Shown here: positions 12,816 to 26,454 of the stretch, in pieces
Layout: each line of letters starts with the position of its first letter
Numbering within the stretch: the stretch's first letter is position 1
Assembly: GCA_036850595.1 (NCBI GenBank)
Contig: CM072152.1
Location: forward strand, 3,925,640-3,989,639
Origin: Rhyacichthys aspro
Taxonomy: Eukaryota; Chordata; Actinopteri; Gobiiformes; Rhyacichthyidae
Direction of reading: 5' to 3'
Length of the DNA: 64,000 bases
The notes under the pieces: generated by a model
The model's input: the letters and a program-made list of their open reading frames with translations, nothing else
What the model was told of the DNA's origin: nothing
Databases searched by the model: none
Program-made: the position numbers and the translations under genes

Positions 12816-13439
12816 TCGTATCTAATACACAATATCCATCATATACATAAGAAGAATGTGCTGTTGGTGTGTCTTTAGGAAATAGAGTTGTAAGAGAAAG
12901 GCCTACCGCGAGGGGTTGACCAGTAAGTCAGAGATGTGCTTTCCTGTCAAATAAAGATTAAGACTTTATTTCAGCATCTAATCCCTGTAAATCTCTTATG
13001 GAGCAGCTTGGGCAGTGTGGCTTAATTGTGCACAGGCTTCACAGGCTGCATGTCTTCTTTAGCTGGGTTTGAGGGTACAGCAGCATTCTCAGGTGTCCTA
13101 GTTAGTGAACCTGTTTGACTTTAAAAGCTATTTAAAGTAAATTACATTGCTGCTGTAATTCTGTATTACATTGTGTTTATTAACAGACTGGTAATTCCAA
13201 GTAACTCCAAGTGACCGGAGTTTTCTGCTGTATTTATCTAACTGCTTACTTAGTTCAAGAATGTTTCCAGTTTTTTCTTGCTCAACTATGCAGAACATTC
13301 TTTTTGTTGAATTATTAATATATGTATTGAATTATTGAAGGAAGATAATTTCTGATCAGATTAATATTAAGTCCTGGTGAAATATTAATGGCTAATGTTC
13401 AAACCAATGAACAATGAAAGTATTAATATAATCACAAAC

Positions 13440-13830
13440 AGACATGGTGCCAAAGTGGCAAGGAGTCAAATGTGCTCGGGCCGTGGCGAGTCCTTTTTTT
13501 AATGCGCTTTCCCTCGAGGTGGCCCGATATGAATTATTGCACTGGTTGACTTTGTGCTCAGACGCTCGGCTAATGTCATTGGCCAGTCCTGCCCCGGGGC
13601 TGACAGCGGCATCAGGAGGAAGGGGGCGGGGGCTTGCAGGTTAACATTTGTCACCTTGTCCACACGCGACCTGAACTGCGGCCACGGGAAAACTTGCAAA
13701 GATGTTTGCCTGTTAATATTACACTGGCCTCTTCATCGCCCCCCGCTGATTGGCAGAGACCCTCCCCCCGACACTCGCCCTCAAGCCCAGTGGCTAATCA
13801 TAATGAAACTCTTTTTTTTTCTTTTTACAG
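13440..13830. promoter_or_regulatory. GC-rich repeat-poor block, possible regulatory element
   Basis: A GC-rich island in AT-rich intron, with several CpG-containing stretches ('cctcgaggtggcccg', 'gcccggggctgac'-like, 'ccacacgcgacc') and an inverted CCAAT ('attggc') near 13576 and 13747. No convincing splice sites or start of transcription can be named. It could be an enhancer, an internal promoter, or simply conserved sequence. Confidence 0.3.
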
Positions 13831-14884
13831 AATAAATTCATATGGAGTGGCTGCTTAAATCAAATGTTTCTTTTTAGACATGATTAAAACCTCTTTGCAA
13901 TAATGATATCATGGCCATACCTCTCATTTTTTTCTATTCTATTACATTTTATTCCAGTATGCAAGAAATATTCTGATCTCTGTGGATACAAGTTGGATTT
14001 TCATGGCGACAGAATGAATGGATAGTAAACTGCCCCTAGATGCAATTAGATAGATATACCACTAATGAGAGGAAATCGGTGTGAATGGAAGGGATTCCAG
14101 ACTCATTTCACTTTGAAATTTGTTGGGCTGCAACTATTGTCACCCCCTTCAGTCTCTTAAAAAACTATAACAGCTTTAACTATAAAAGCTTAGCAGATGT
14201 TCTGCTAGGTTTCAGAGAACATCAATATGACGTTTACGCTCTAGAGAAAAGCAACAATCTTTGATCAAAATATGTTTCAAGCTACTATGACAGTAACAAA
14301 GTTAATAGAACCTATTATAAAAATGCACATGTGTAGCACGCATCATCACAACACTTTGTTTACCAACAGTAAGCTCACAGACAGAACATTAGCCAGTTTG
14401 TTACCCAGCCGCTGAATTCCCAGCCTGAACCAAACAGAAGTTATTTTGTCTTTGCAAATACTTTTCTGGCCTTATTAAACTGTTCTATGTACTGACTCAT
14501 TATTACTATTTATATTATTTATATTGTGGTTAATTCCTTAATAAATACATTGTAGTGGCTGTGTTTTATAAACCATGTAATGGTTTGTGAGCATAGTAAT
14601 AGCTGAAGCCCTAGTGAATCAGTATGGCTGGCCTGGCTAGATTTAATGATATTCCACACACATTGGATATATCAGTTGCTATTCTTTAGTTTGTTTTTAC
14701 CATCTTCCTATTGTATTCTTAAAATATGCAAATCAGAGAATTGCAACATAATGGTCCGCACATAGAAAATATGGCTACAGTAATTATATTTTAAATGCTA
14801 ATGCTGCTAAAGAACATTATAACCAAGACATGAAAGAGGCTGTATTCAGTATCTGATAGCCAGGGAGAAGCAAATTATTTCAAA

Positions 14885-15380
14885 TATTTGATATTTAAAT
14901 TATTTTCAAATGAACAGAGACATGCGTAGAGCCGAGGCGAGTAGTCTCCCCTGGTGATCCTCCAGGCTCCTTTGTTTCCTCGGTGTCTCCAGCTCATTAA
15001 TGTTCCAAGCATGTGAAAGAACCAAGCCGTAGCCCGTAACCCGTGGCAGGGTGACACCTCGGGCCCCACACACACATGTGGAGTGCAGACGCTCATAGAC
15101 ACAACAGAAAAAAGAAATCCTTCTTTCAGGAAGTGATGGCCGCCGAGCTGTCCTGATTAAAATGACAATAGTCTAATTAACTCGACCTCTGTGTCAGCGA
15201 GCTAAAACGGCGGATGGCCTGCCAGTTCCTGTTTGAAAACCCTTTGTCTCCTCATCATCCAAAAATGTGACTTTTTCCCCCCTGTAAAACGCCTCAACCC
15301 CATTTGACAAGATTTGCTAATGGCAATTATTTCTCATAAGCTAATTAAATCTAGGCAATGTTATCCCTCGTTTTTTCCCA
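14885..15380. promoter_or_regulatory. Candidate conserved regulatory block
   Basis: Repeat-free sequence with two TAATTA homeodomain cores (15174-15179 and 15342-15347), plus 'gctcattaatg' and 'tgattaaaatgacaat'. The sequence looks non-random and complex, without transposon landmarks. This is the usual appearance of vertebrate developmental enhancers; conservation is not tested here. Confidence 0.35.
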
Positions 15381-17078
15381 TTGAAACTCTTCTACCAATC
15401 CTTTAGGGAGTTGTCATCTGGGGTATCGTATCACAAGCACCTTCAAGCAATGTTAACATTTTACACAACTGTATGCTGTTCAAAGATTCAATTTTGTTTG
15501 ATTAATATTTTTAATCATGGCTCTTAAGCTCTTCACCTTATTGTTTGCTTGCATCAATTATCAGATTTTTGGGTTCATGAATACAAACTGGCTGATATGT
15601 TATATTTTAAGCCAATCATGCTATTTTGGTAAAAAGTTATGGGTGAGACCCAAAATGGCACATGTGATATTTGTGTGAAATTGAGATATGTATATGGTTC
15701 AATAAAAGATTAAAAAAGGGTCAGTTATCTCTGTGTATTTATACTTGCCATTTAAGACCAACATCATTACATAAAGTCAGATCAAAATATAGTCAACAAT
15801 CCCTTGTGATCTTTTGGTTTTAAGACATTTTTGTGTACATTCATAGATATTTTAATAAAGGTAAGGGTCATATAATTTATAAATATTGCATAAATGTTGG
15901 AAAGGCATTAGCAAACGCTTGTATATGTAGCTATTGGATACCCCTATCCTCCCCTATTCACTACAATGGTTACAATTGTGGATCTATCCGGCAATGCTAC
16001 AGAACATGCCCCAAACAAACAAACCAACCTTAACAACTCTTACAATCCATACCTTCATCTCATACCTATAGCTACAGTTAGCTAGCATGTAATGTTCTCT
16101 CAGACTGAGGTTATGTTTTCACCTGCCATTGGGGAATAACACCCCACTTGATATATGGGTGGAAGATCAGTTTAAAGTTGGTTGCTTTGTCCTAAATTCC
16201 GGAGCAATAATTGGAGCAATTATCCAATAATCCCAAAGTAAAAAATGGCAGTGGAATTCAGTGGGAGTTTCTGACCCACTATCCTGTATTTCTGTGTCTG
16301 TGGTTACCCTCCATCATGTGACAGGCCATACAACCTCTTGAAGTAAGGCCAGAGAGCTCAGATGGATGAGTTTATATAGCCAAATACTAAATACCGATTT
16401 TCAGCTTTTACCAGAGACTACATTTAAAAAGGGACACTTTACTTGTGCCCCTGTGATTCCTTTGCATTATTTGATGGACTTATCTAAAGAGCAGAGGCGA
16501 GAAAAAAAGAACAACAACAGGAAACTTTAATGAGTGAAACTGCTTTTTGTTCTATTATCCTTTTGCTGGTGATTAAGGTCTATGGGGAGATAATTACGCT
16601 TTAGTCTGGAGTTAATGAAACGAAAACTTCTCTCTTCTGGTGAAAAGGAAGGGCAGATCTTTTGTACTGTTATCTGCAGACATCTCCCAGCCTTGACAAG
16701 GCACACAGAGAATTGGTTTTGTTTTAAGGTCGGGAGCCCCCCTCCGTTTGCTGTCAGTCTGTGGCTGATATGAGGGATCTGAGAAGTCAATGAGGTCTAG
16801 CTCTGTCACAGTGTTGCATTTGGCCCAAGTGAACGTTAGCAATCCCGAGAAACATCAAATGAACAACAGGTCAACTGGGAAATGTGATAATTAGAAAAAA
16901 AGAGGGACAAAATGTCATGTTTTGTTTTAAAACATTCTAAGATGCAAAAAGTTATATTGATTTTTTAGAATTAACAGTCTTGAAAGTATCCCAAAAGAAG
17001 TGTGTATTATTTAGATTAGTATTAGATCTATACATATAGATATATATTAATTAACTGTGTTAATATCCATGGAATATC

Positions 17079-17310
17079 TCTTTGTAACACTAGCTAGAGT
17101 CTAAGCTTCAGAGCTTGGTTTGGTACAAGCAAAACTCAAAATGTGCAGTACAGATGAGCTATCAGTAATATATCACTTTGTATCACTTGATGGAGTCTTA
17201 GCTGCAGTGCTTGGTATAGCTAAAAAACCCCAAACAATTTCCAATTAAGTAGTAATGAGCTAACTTATCAAGAATGCTTTGTGAGGGGTCATGGGGTCTT
17301 AGCTGCAGCC
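17079..17310 (+). repeat. Diverged tandem repeat, unit about 97-101 bp
   Basis: Three successive units start near 'tctttgtaacactag' (17079), 'actttgtatcacttg' (17175) and 'gctttgtgaggggtc' (17276). Each is followed by 'gagtct(t)a(g)ct..cag..gcttgg' or its equivalent. Units 1 and 2 both continue into 'gatgagctatc/aatgagctaac'. The third unit is partial. Confidence 0.55.
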
Positions 17311-20154
17311 TGTTTACATTATGAGCATTTAGCCATTTGACTGTAATTGAATTTCTCCAGGTGCTTATCCTGGTAGTTTTTTTGCTCTTTACTGCCATAG
17401 TTTTTTTTGTTTTTTTATTTTTTTTTCATGTCATGCCCACAAAATGCTTGTATAGAGAGATTTATCTAAAGATGCTTCAGTCCTGTAATCTGATTTGCCA
17501 GAAGGACTTCCATAGACAGTCTTTGCAAAGAGTTGGTACTTAAGATGAAAACTTGATGGGTATTTGGATGAAACTCCTGTCACCAATGAGGTTTTAACCA
17601 ATCAGAGCAATGCCATCTTGTTTGTTGTTAGCGGGGACAACAAAAAACTAAAAAAAGCAACTGTTTGTATCGCCACACATTTGGTTTGATTAGAGCACCA
17701 CAAGCTAGATTTTCATGAGTTTGTGAACTCACAAATCCAGTTGGTAATCAGACCATGCCCCCTATAAATCAACCATTCTTACCACTCTTAAAATGTGATT
17801 TTCTACATATTTAGCTGTAACTTAATGGGGACAAGAGAGTTTGCTAACTTTAGCTTAAACATGGGCTAAATTGTCACTACTGTGTTATTAAGTGGTCAAT
17901 GAGCCATTAGGTTGTTTTGTTTGGCGCCTCTGTACTCATTTGTCTGTACATTTGTTGATTAAAATGGAAATATTTGTACTCATATTTCTTTAAATTACAT
18001 GCATTAATTTTGTAAGTCTGTTTTGTACTCTGAAATTGTGAAAAAAACAGAACATTTACATTTGTAGGACAGTGAACCAGTAATGCATATTTGCCTGAAA
18101 CATTTTTCATTAAGTGATTGCCCTTCTTTTTTTTTTTGGAGTGCTTTCTTTACACTCCACTCCATACTCCCCCTGATGGTGATAATTGGAGTTCATTTTT
18201 TTGATTGGCAAAAGCAGTGTATGTTTTTTCAACTGCTGCATCCCTTAGTGTTGATCTAAGCATGTGTTCACAATCTACAAGTGACCCTTATGTGTTGAAC
18301 ATAAAAGGAACCCACAGATTCCGGTTTATCACACGGCGACACGAGAGCCATCTGTGTCATGTGACTGGAGCGGCCGGCGGAGACAGACGGTCCGTTTGAA
18401 CACATGGAAGGGTTGACCATAGCATTGTCTGCTCATGCCCACAAGGGCCGGCCACTAAGCATATATTAAACTGTCCTTGTGGAAGTTCACATCTGGTGTG
18501 TGAGTACGAGGGCAGCCGTACCCCCCTCCCACAGCCCCCACCCTTACAACAGCACTCTCACATTTCATCATCTGTTCTCCAGCGCCAGGGTGCTCCGGCA
18601 CAAGTTGGCCACTCTGGATCCATCTGTTGTTATTATTTTCCACCGATAATTGGCTTGAACAATGGAATGCCTGTGTCCCCTGCGCCTTTGAAACCCTACA
18701 CCCTGTTTATTTTCCAGAGGTCTCGTTTCTGCACTCCTTTCTCTCTGTCTCCGTCTCTCCCTCTCGGCCCTTTCTTTTCTGCCTCGAGTCCTCATTCCTT
18801 TACTTAGTGTCACTTTTCTCTCACTCCATCCTAGAGTTTTTTTTTTTGACAATGACATCTGTGATTGGCAGCGTCAGGTTATTTGCTAGATTTCAGCAGC
18901 TTCCTTCAAGTGGTGGGAATCACAGAGTAACCAATAATATTTATCAGTTAGGGAAAAAGATTCTCAGATACAAGTCAATATGTCTGTGGAGATTCTCTCT
19001 TTCAGGTCATATTCTAGTCCCAACTACTGACAATCCAAAGGACTAGGATTTTCAAAGTTTTTTAGATGAGGGACCAACTGTCTTCTAGTTTCTAAACTGT
19101 CTTCATGCCTTCTTCTTAACCTGTAATTGGACAGCAAAACAAGCCCTAAAATACTGAAAAGCATATGAATTATGTAATTTGCATTGTATTAAACTGCATC
19201 GTGATGTGTGTATAATTTTAGTTTTTGTTGTTGGACAGGCTTGTTGTTGGGCAGGGGGCAGGTTGGGGAGGTGGATGGGACATTAAACCCAAGATATTGC
19301 TTCCATAAATCAGATCTCCGAGACAAAATCTTTTTTTGGCATTGGCAGAGGTGGCATTGAGATTATACAGAAAAATAAAAGCCCTTGCGTAAGCTTACAC
19401 TTAGCAAATATGCTTTGGTTTTGGTGTTAGGTTTTTCTGTAACCACAAAATGTTTTGCCATGTACTTGGGTTAGGGTTAAACAAAAAATTATAGATATCA
19501 TTAAACTTAAATACATCTTAAATACGTCTTAATTCTGCAGACCTTATTTTTTCTTAATCTCTTAACCAGCTTTAAGCAAGTGAACAAGTTGAATTAAAAG
19601 ATCACAGGGTGTATTGTTTAATTTTGTAGCATAATTTAATGGTTACCCACACCAAAAATGGCCTAGTTAAATTAATTAAATTTCATATTTGTAATTTTAA
19701 TCACAGTTTAGGTTGTAATCATTGCTAGGCGTGTGCACAGTGGTTTGATTCCTGAATAAACAGTCTTGAACTTGTGTATGATATTATAAATGATCAAAGT
19801 GGTCGGAATCTAGAATTATTTGTTTGCAGCATAATATTCATAACTTCCACTGTGTTTGTCTAATTAGATGCATTTGGAAGATTGAGGTCGTGTATTCTCT
19901 TATCCCTTTCCTTTTGTTGTGTGACAGTGTTGATGTTCATTTGTTCTGTGCACTGGTGTCTAATTAAAAGAGGCCAGGACAGGTAGGGCTCTCGGCAGGC
20001 GTCTGCTCTGTGCTACTTCTTCATTTGCTGCACATTTGTGCTCATGCAAAGGGGCCTCTTCCCACATAATTGAAAGCAAGTCCCTGGTGTTTGTTGTATT
20101 CAGACCACGTACCTCCAGTATGTATACCGACATATATTTAAAAAAAAAAATTAA

Positions 20155-20345
20155 TGATATGGAAATGTTATTACAAAGGTGCAATGTGTAAAATACTGGA
20201 TAAAGTATAATGTTCAATTCATCATCAGACCTGTTTCTACTAGATTTGTTCACAGATGTCCCTACAGGGCTACCATAGCTATTCACATGCTAAAATGGTG
20301 TAGAATTGCAGTCTATGTTTTTCCACAGAGGTCGCCAAAAAGACC
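20155..20345 (+). repeat. Dispersed repeat fragment (gtcgccaaaaag family)
   Basis: Contains 'aaaggtgcaatgtgtaa' at one end and 'cacagaggtcgccaaaaag' at the other. The same landmarks occur in reverse orientation at 56570-56660. The pairing of an 'aggtgcaatgtg' start with a 'ggcgccaaaa' block is frequent in fish intergenic repeats. It is non-coding. Confidence 0.45.
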
Positions 20346-21194
20346 AAACATGTAATATGCACATTCATATTCAAATGTAGTCACAGTTAATATTGGCAAA
20401 ATCAAAATGTTTCTAAACTGTATAAACATATAAAAATACATTTAAACACATACATGAAAAATCTAGATATTAGACTTTTATATTAACTTGCATATCAAAG
20501 CTGGATTCTCACCTTGCCCATGAACATTTTGTTTGAAACCCTGTTGGCTTTAGATAAACAATGCAACAGAATATGGAAAGGTCTAAGTTTGAGTTTTAAA
20601 CACCTGACCCACTGTTGAGTGACAATTACAAACAACAAAAGCGGAGGGGATGGTCTTTGCAGGTGAGGCCTTTACATAAACCCTGAGAAACAAAAACTGT
20701 AATAAAAGTATAAAAAGTAGGAACTCTGTTTAAAGCCTAGAGTCATTATGTTTTGGCTTACCTTACGTTTGTTACTGAGGCATTGGTCTTGATATTCTTG
20801 GCCTTACATGCATATGAGAAATGGAGAAAGCAGGGACTGATGCAAAAAGACTCCAAATATGAAGAACTTATCAAACATCAATAACCAGTAAAAGATTTGT
20901 TACATTCAGAAGTGCACAAATGATGGAGCTGGGGCGGAGGTGGGGTGTGAGCGCTTGTGAATATATTACGCTTGAGCAGTCAGCAGCTAAGCAATGAACC
21001 AAATTTAACTAGAAATTTTGATATTAGTTAAAAAAAAAAAAAAAGATACATTCTCTTTTGGGAGTCATAGTGTTCTCCCCCAAAAAAAAGTTGATTGAGT
21101 GCAGGCATGCTGTAAAATTTAAGATGCAAGCCACTAGTTGTAAAAGAAATTGTGAAAGACTTGTTGATATGCACCTATATTTCAAATGTATACG

Positions 21195-21502
21195 CTTCAA
21201 TGTAGCGGTCGTACCACAAGATCTTGCGAGATCAAAAGATTTCTCATTAAGGTGAAAAGCTGACTGGCGATCTTGTGACATTAGTATTCAGAATGCCACT
21301 ACTGCTTGAAAATTGTCTGTTGGAAATAAGAAATGGTGAAACAGTTACACAACACAGAAGGCACAAAATGTAGCAGACACAGAACAACCCCACCTTTCAA
21401 CCAGTCATGCCTGGAAATAGTGTCAAAATCTTGTCTCGCCTCGTTCTCGTGAGCCCTATCTCGTGTCTGGTCTTGTAGGATTTGTCTCGTTACACCCTTA
21501 CT
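21195..21502 (+). mobile_element. Non-autonomous DNA transposon remnant, CTCGT-rich end
   Basis: The right end is rich in 'ctcgtctcg'-like words and finishes 'tctcgttacacccttac', a typical terminal sequence of a widespread fish element. The left end 'tgtagcggtcgtaccacaagatc' is a weak inverted counterpart. The interior is about 200 bp without a transposase frame. The exact ends and target duplication are not resolved. Confidence 0.5.
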
Positions 21503-21559
21503 TAAATGACGTACTAAATCATTAACACCTCTATGTGCATGTGAGAATGAAGAAACAGA

Positions 21560-21920
21560 GGAGGCAGTCCCAGTTTAGCCCTCATTAGAACGACAGAGCA
21601 GAGTATGTTGTGGAACGATAATGATTGGAAACTATGGCTGAGCAGTTAGCTTGTATTTGCATTGCTGTGATGTGGGCGTGCTACAGTTACCGCGTCACGG
21701 ACAGGGATAGTGAGTGTTAACCCTTTTGCTGATGTGTAAAGGTATTAGTTCCTCCCTTCACTCATCGCCTCTTGTTCCCGCTTTGTCTTTGTCGGAGGAA
21801 ATGGAATCTGCCGCTTATTGATATTAATAGCACACATCAGGATCTGTGGTGGGACCTGGGCAGGAGTGGAAACCTGATATCAGACAGAACTGACAGGGTG
21901 AAAAGGGCCCTGCTATAAAA
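21560..21920. promoter_or_regulatory. Repeat-poor block, possible regulatory element
   Basis: Complex repeat-free sequence with 'ccctcattagaacg', 'gtgttaaccctttt' and 'gcttattgatattaatagc'. Only composition supports a role. Confidence 0.22.
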
Positions 21921-22869
21921 AAAAGATTGCATAATGCTCACTGTGGGATAGAGCTTCTGTATGTGACCACAGTTAAATGTATTTGTTGATGTCATTTCAT
22001 GTGATCAGTGTGAGACTGTTTCATTGTGCAGACCTCACATCATGCCAAACATTGTCTTTGTCATGTCATAGTTCAATAGTGCAGTTCATCGGCAATAGCA
22101 AGACTGATCAGTTTACCAAAGAAATAAAAAACTATACTTTATGGTGCTATGTGTTACTGCTTAGGATTCCTTTCATCGATTGGACAATTTCAAGTGCATG
22201 TCTGGGTACTGTACTACAGAACTGGTTTGCGGGGTTAACAAGGTAACTTCACTTAGCGCTGATGTAGATTATAATGGAAACTTAAGCTGGACGGCTAACT
22301 TAAGCAGGTTAAAGCTCCAGATAGAAGACAGAAACACAGCCCAGTGATTGTGGTGAAGGAGAAGAGAGGATTCAGGTCTGCACAGTATTTTAGCTGTTCT
22401 GTGTGCCCTTCTGGACAGAGATCTCAGATGTCCTTCCAGGGTTCTTTTTAAGACAGTCTTTCAGTTTGGGGAGAAAACTTATCCTATGGTCAAACAAAGA
22501 AGCAAATTTTGTTTCTCTCAATGCCATTGCCCTCACAAGCTTTCCATGAAGGACTCTTTCACATGCAAACAGAATTTAGCTGTTCACAGAATTTCTTTGT
22601 TGTTAAGTATACAAGAATATAAACAGAATAACTTCTGACAGCATAGTTAGCAGTATAATCTGTCAGCAGTTTTACAGAGATGTCATGACAGAGTAGTAGG
22701 TCATGAACGCTATAATACATATATATACTATAATACATCCACAACATCATATTACAAATGATTCTCTTCTTGAGACCAATTTTGCATATGATTTGCTGTA
22801 AAATTATGTTAGTGAGTTATGTTATTCCAGGCCAACTTTGAGTTCAAATTTAAAAAGCTCATGACTTAT

Positions 22870-22985
22870 AAACATTTAGACTAGTGCTAGGATTAGTTAT
22901 TAGCATTTTGTAATACTGATTTGGTTCATGATTTAGACCTAGATTTGGTCTTATTTTAGTCCTGACTTTGATTGTGTCTGAAAAG
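22870..22985 (+). repeat. Short TTTAG/ATTTAG degenerate repeat
   Basis: Spaced words such as 'gattagttatt', 'catgatttagacctag' and 'attttagtcctgac' resemble the array at 63095-63975 and the tails at 39210 and 40440. Probably a short relic of the same family C tail. Confidence 0.4.
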
Positions 22986-24047
22986 AGAAAAATAATATGT
23001 ATGGTTAATGTGTCAGATGTTCTTGGTCCATATTGAGGCCTGTAAAGGTCCAGGAGAGTACACCGTCTGGAAACCCCCACTCTTAAACCTAAATAACTTT
23101 TTGAGTGTTGCTGATTTAACAGTGTGAACTATTTGGCCCTGTTTGTTTTAGGTCAGGAGTGAAATTCCACTTCCTTGGTATTAAGGCTGCAGAGCGCTCT
23201 GTGTGCTCTCTGTGTACTTTGTTCTTAGCTCAGCAAAACGTGAGGGCAGGTCCGAAGAATCTGGGGGATCAGACAGGCCTGACATTCACCAGACGGCACT
23301 GTTGTCTTTTAAGCTCAGAAAAAAAACTCCATTCGCACCCAGAATAATGGCTGGCTGGATTGAAGCTGGCTTTAATTGGTGGGTTTTGAGTCTGTTTGCG
23401 TGTCAGAAAGTGCTGTTATTTACAGTCTGTGTGGGTGTTACAATATAATGCCAGCATCCTGCCAATCACATCAAAAAGAAAAAATAACAATGTTGTTTTG
23501 CTGCTTTTTCCAAAATGCTGACTTTTTTTCCTTTACGAGACACAGCCATGTTTTTGATTGAAGAAAGTGAGAGCAGTTTTACAGGAAGTTCTTTTAACAT
23601 GTCGGATCATACACTAAGCATTTGTTAAGAAGTGAGTCATGCTTGAGTTTTTCCTGTGTTTCAGAGCACAGATAGTGACTGGTGCTGTACACACCCTTAA
23701 AGCAAATAACCGTGACCCTGACTACAGATATGTCTGACTCAACACAAGCAAAACTCACAAAAACTCCCATCCGCTCCCTCAATGTTTACTCAATGCGCTG
23801 ATCTGGGCTTCAGAAGTGTCTAACCATTGTCCACATTATTTCTGCTTTTATTTCACATAAGCAGATCAAAATAACACTTTATATTACCATGTTTACATCA
23901 TTGCATATCTATAAGTGTCTCATAACATTTGTAGATATCTTGTAAATGCCATTTAAGTAGGTTTCCTAGCTTTTACATCAGAATAATATATATTTTATGC
24001 AGGCTAGCCTACCACAAAATGTGATGTCATAAACCTGTTACAAATTT

Positions 24048-24977
24048 ATAAAAGGTAAAGGTGCGCCAATCTCCGATCGTGATCGGTGCTCGGCAAAATG
24101 GCCGATCAGAAAAACCGATCATGCGCATGCGCAGAACAAGCGAGGTTTGTCCTTAACGTTTATCCATAGAAACTGGAAGACCTTTACTAAATAAAGGAGA
24201 AATATGTATTTACACTTATTTAAGTCCTGCAACATTGAGAGCTACCTGTGAATTCTTTAATGGTTTATACCTATGTTTGTTTTGGGGAAACCTGGCTGTT
24301 ACTTGATAAAATACCTTTTAGGTAAATTACAAAATTATTAAATAAAAGAACAGTTAAACAGTTTAAACCCCTAATCGATCCTGCCAAAAAACGCCTGATG
24401 TGTCAATCAAACGCTCAGAGTGGTTCGAGTTTCAAAACATGCTCGCGGCACCTCGCGGAGCGATAAAATAAAGGAATACTCCGATCAAAATGACGAAACT
24501 GCACTCTTTGGGGATTTGTGGATGCAATAACATGTGTTAGGTAGATATTTTTACTGTATTTGATTCTCTGAACACTTGCTAACAGAACAGGACCGTGTTT
24601 GTTGGATTGTTTTGTATGTTTGAGCCGCAGGAAGACTTCAGAGGTGAGAAGCGCCAGTAAGTTTCGGTTTTGATTTGTTTGTTTTTTTCGAAAGAAGCTT
24701 TAAGTGTTCGTAATGTTGATGCTGTGTCTAGAAAAGGTTTACATCACTAAAAAGATAAGAATCTAAGCTTTCCAATGATGTGCTGCATGTGTACCGAGCG
24801 GTTGTCTAAAACCGAGAAATGAATAAGTGACGATGGCCATTGGAATGGTAACGGGTTAATTCAGTGGTTCATTTTTGTTTATAGAATTCTTAATTTAGCC
24901 CTTAAATACACATTTAATGTGATCGGTAATCGGTGATCGGCCTCATAAATCCTGATCGGAGCATCTCTGATAAAAGG
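24048..24977. mobile_element. hAT-type non-autonomous DNA transposon with 8-bp TSD
   Basis: The element spans 24056-24969 (914 bp) and is flanked by the direct repeat ATAAAAGG at 24048-24055 and 24970-24977, a perfect 8-bp target-site duplication. Read inward, the right end begins CAGAGATGCTCCGATCAGG and the left end TAAAGGTGCGCC followed by ATCTCCGATC. Both subterminal regions are rich in CCGATC/GATCGG words. Eight-base duplications and CAG-type ends are established hAT features. No transposase frame is present, so it would have needed a helper. Several differences between the ends show it is not recent. Confidence 0.88.
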
Positions 24978-25189
24978 GTAGTTCATTAATTTACAAACAT
25001 CATCGTCTCACCATGTTTGTGTTTGTATTTTTACTTTATTTTTTATTTTAATGCTTTAATATTTCTTTTTAGTCATTAGCTAATACCTTGTAAATAGTTC
25101 ATTTCCACACCTTATTATAATGCGTTACCCAGATAAGTGATCGACGCATTTCGGATAAAGAACTCTGGCAGCCTCCTATTGACAGCCAT

Positions 25190-25735
25190 CGAGTTGAGCA
25201 TTAATTAATATGGTAATGATGTGTGAAGGTTCATTAAAAAGCCGGCGCAGGAGTAGCAGTAGGTACAGTATTAAGCGTGCTTGGAGTAATTAATGGAATA
25301 ACTTTACTTAGTGGTAAATATTCATGGGCCCTGGTCTTTTTGTGTTCGCAGAGTGAAGAGACACAAGAGCCTGTCCATTAGAGGAGCTGAAGAGCCGTCC
25401 GCGCTCAATGTCGGCTTTTGTTGCGATTGGGTGCATTTCATTGGAGGGGTATTAATTCATATTTGGAACGTGCAATCTTCCAACAAAGCCAAAGCCACTG
25501 ATAACATACCTGGGGCTAGATAGAGAGCGCATTGTGAAGCCGTGCCCTCCTCGAAAATAGGAAGTCCACTTCACTGGTTTGTGGACAGAATAAAATGAGT
25601 CTTTGTTGGCGCTTAGATGGTCATTACCATAGCGAAAAACCCTTCTGATTGTCCCTTTACCCTGAAAACTGCCTGTTTGCATGTGTTTATTACTCTGCAT
25701 TTACAATGAAGCCTTTAGTATTTGCATAGAGAATG
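25190..25735. promoter_or_regulatory. Candidate conserved regulatory block
   Basis: Lies just downstream of the hAT element. It holds TAATTA cores at 25202-25207 and 25287-25292 and an inverted octamer ATTTGCAT at 25720-25727, in repeat-free sequence with 'ggtcattaccata' and 'attcatatttgg'. A 'gttcgcag' acceptor-like site near 25350 has no convincing donor partner. Enhancer role inferred. Confidence 0.38.
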
Positions 25736-26454
25736 GAAACATTTATTTGTATCATCTGATTTGAAGGTGGCAGTCTAACTGTCCGGCTATCTCATGCAGT
25801 GTTTCCCAAACCTTTTTTTTCTGTAATGCCAAATAAATCATGACTGACCATTGTACAGCAGACCTTTTGGTCCTTTTTATTAAAGCTTTGACTGTTTTTC
25901 TCTAGCATCATCGTTCATTATTATTGGCATGTTGTTCCTTTTACTGCCAATTTGTTGGCATGTTAGTTTGTTCATTTTTAGTCTGGTTGTGTTCCTCATT
26001 AGTTTAGTGTTATTTGTGCAAAGGGGTTCAAAATAACTCTATAACTATATATTCTTCTGTTCTATTTGCGTTTTTTTTTCTCTTCATTTGAAAAGCAGCT
26101 ATTAAAGGTTTAGTTGGTCTGTTATTGTTGTTTTTTAATTGTTATTTTTTGAAGTCTTTTTTTTTTTTGTTTTGTTTTGTCCCTTTAAGTCTTTTTTTTT
26201 TTTGTTGTCTTGTTTTGTGTCTCACCATTATCTTCCTCTTCCAAAGCAGCTGTTTTGTTAATCAAGTTAAGTCAAGCTAATCAACTCAAACATACTCTTT
26301 TCGATATCCAAAAACTTTTTAACACAAAAGCTTTATATTTCTGTCTGGGTGTTTTTGTATATTCAACACCTGCTCGATCCTCTTCAGACTTTAGGAGAAG
26401 CTTGTAAAATGCTGCTGGGTTTGCCTTTGCCTTTAGAAATTGTTTCATTTTGAT

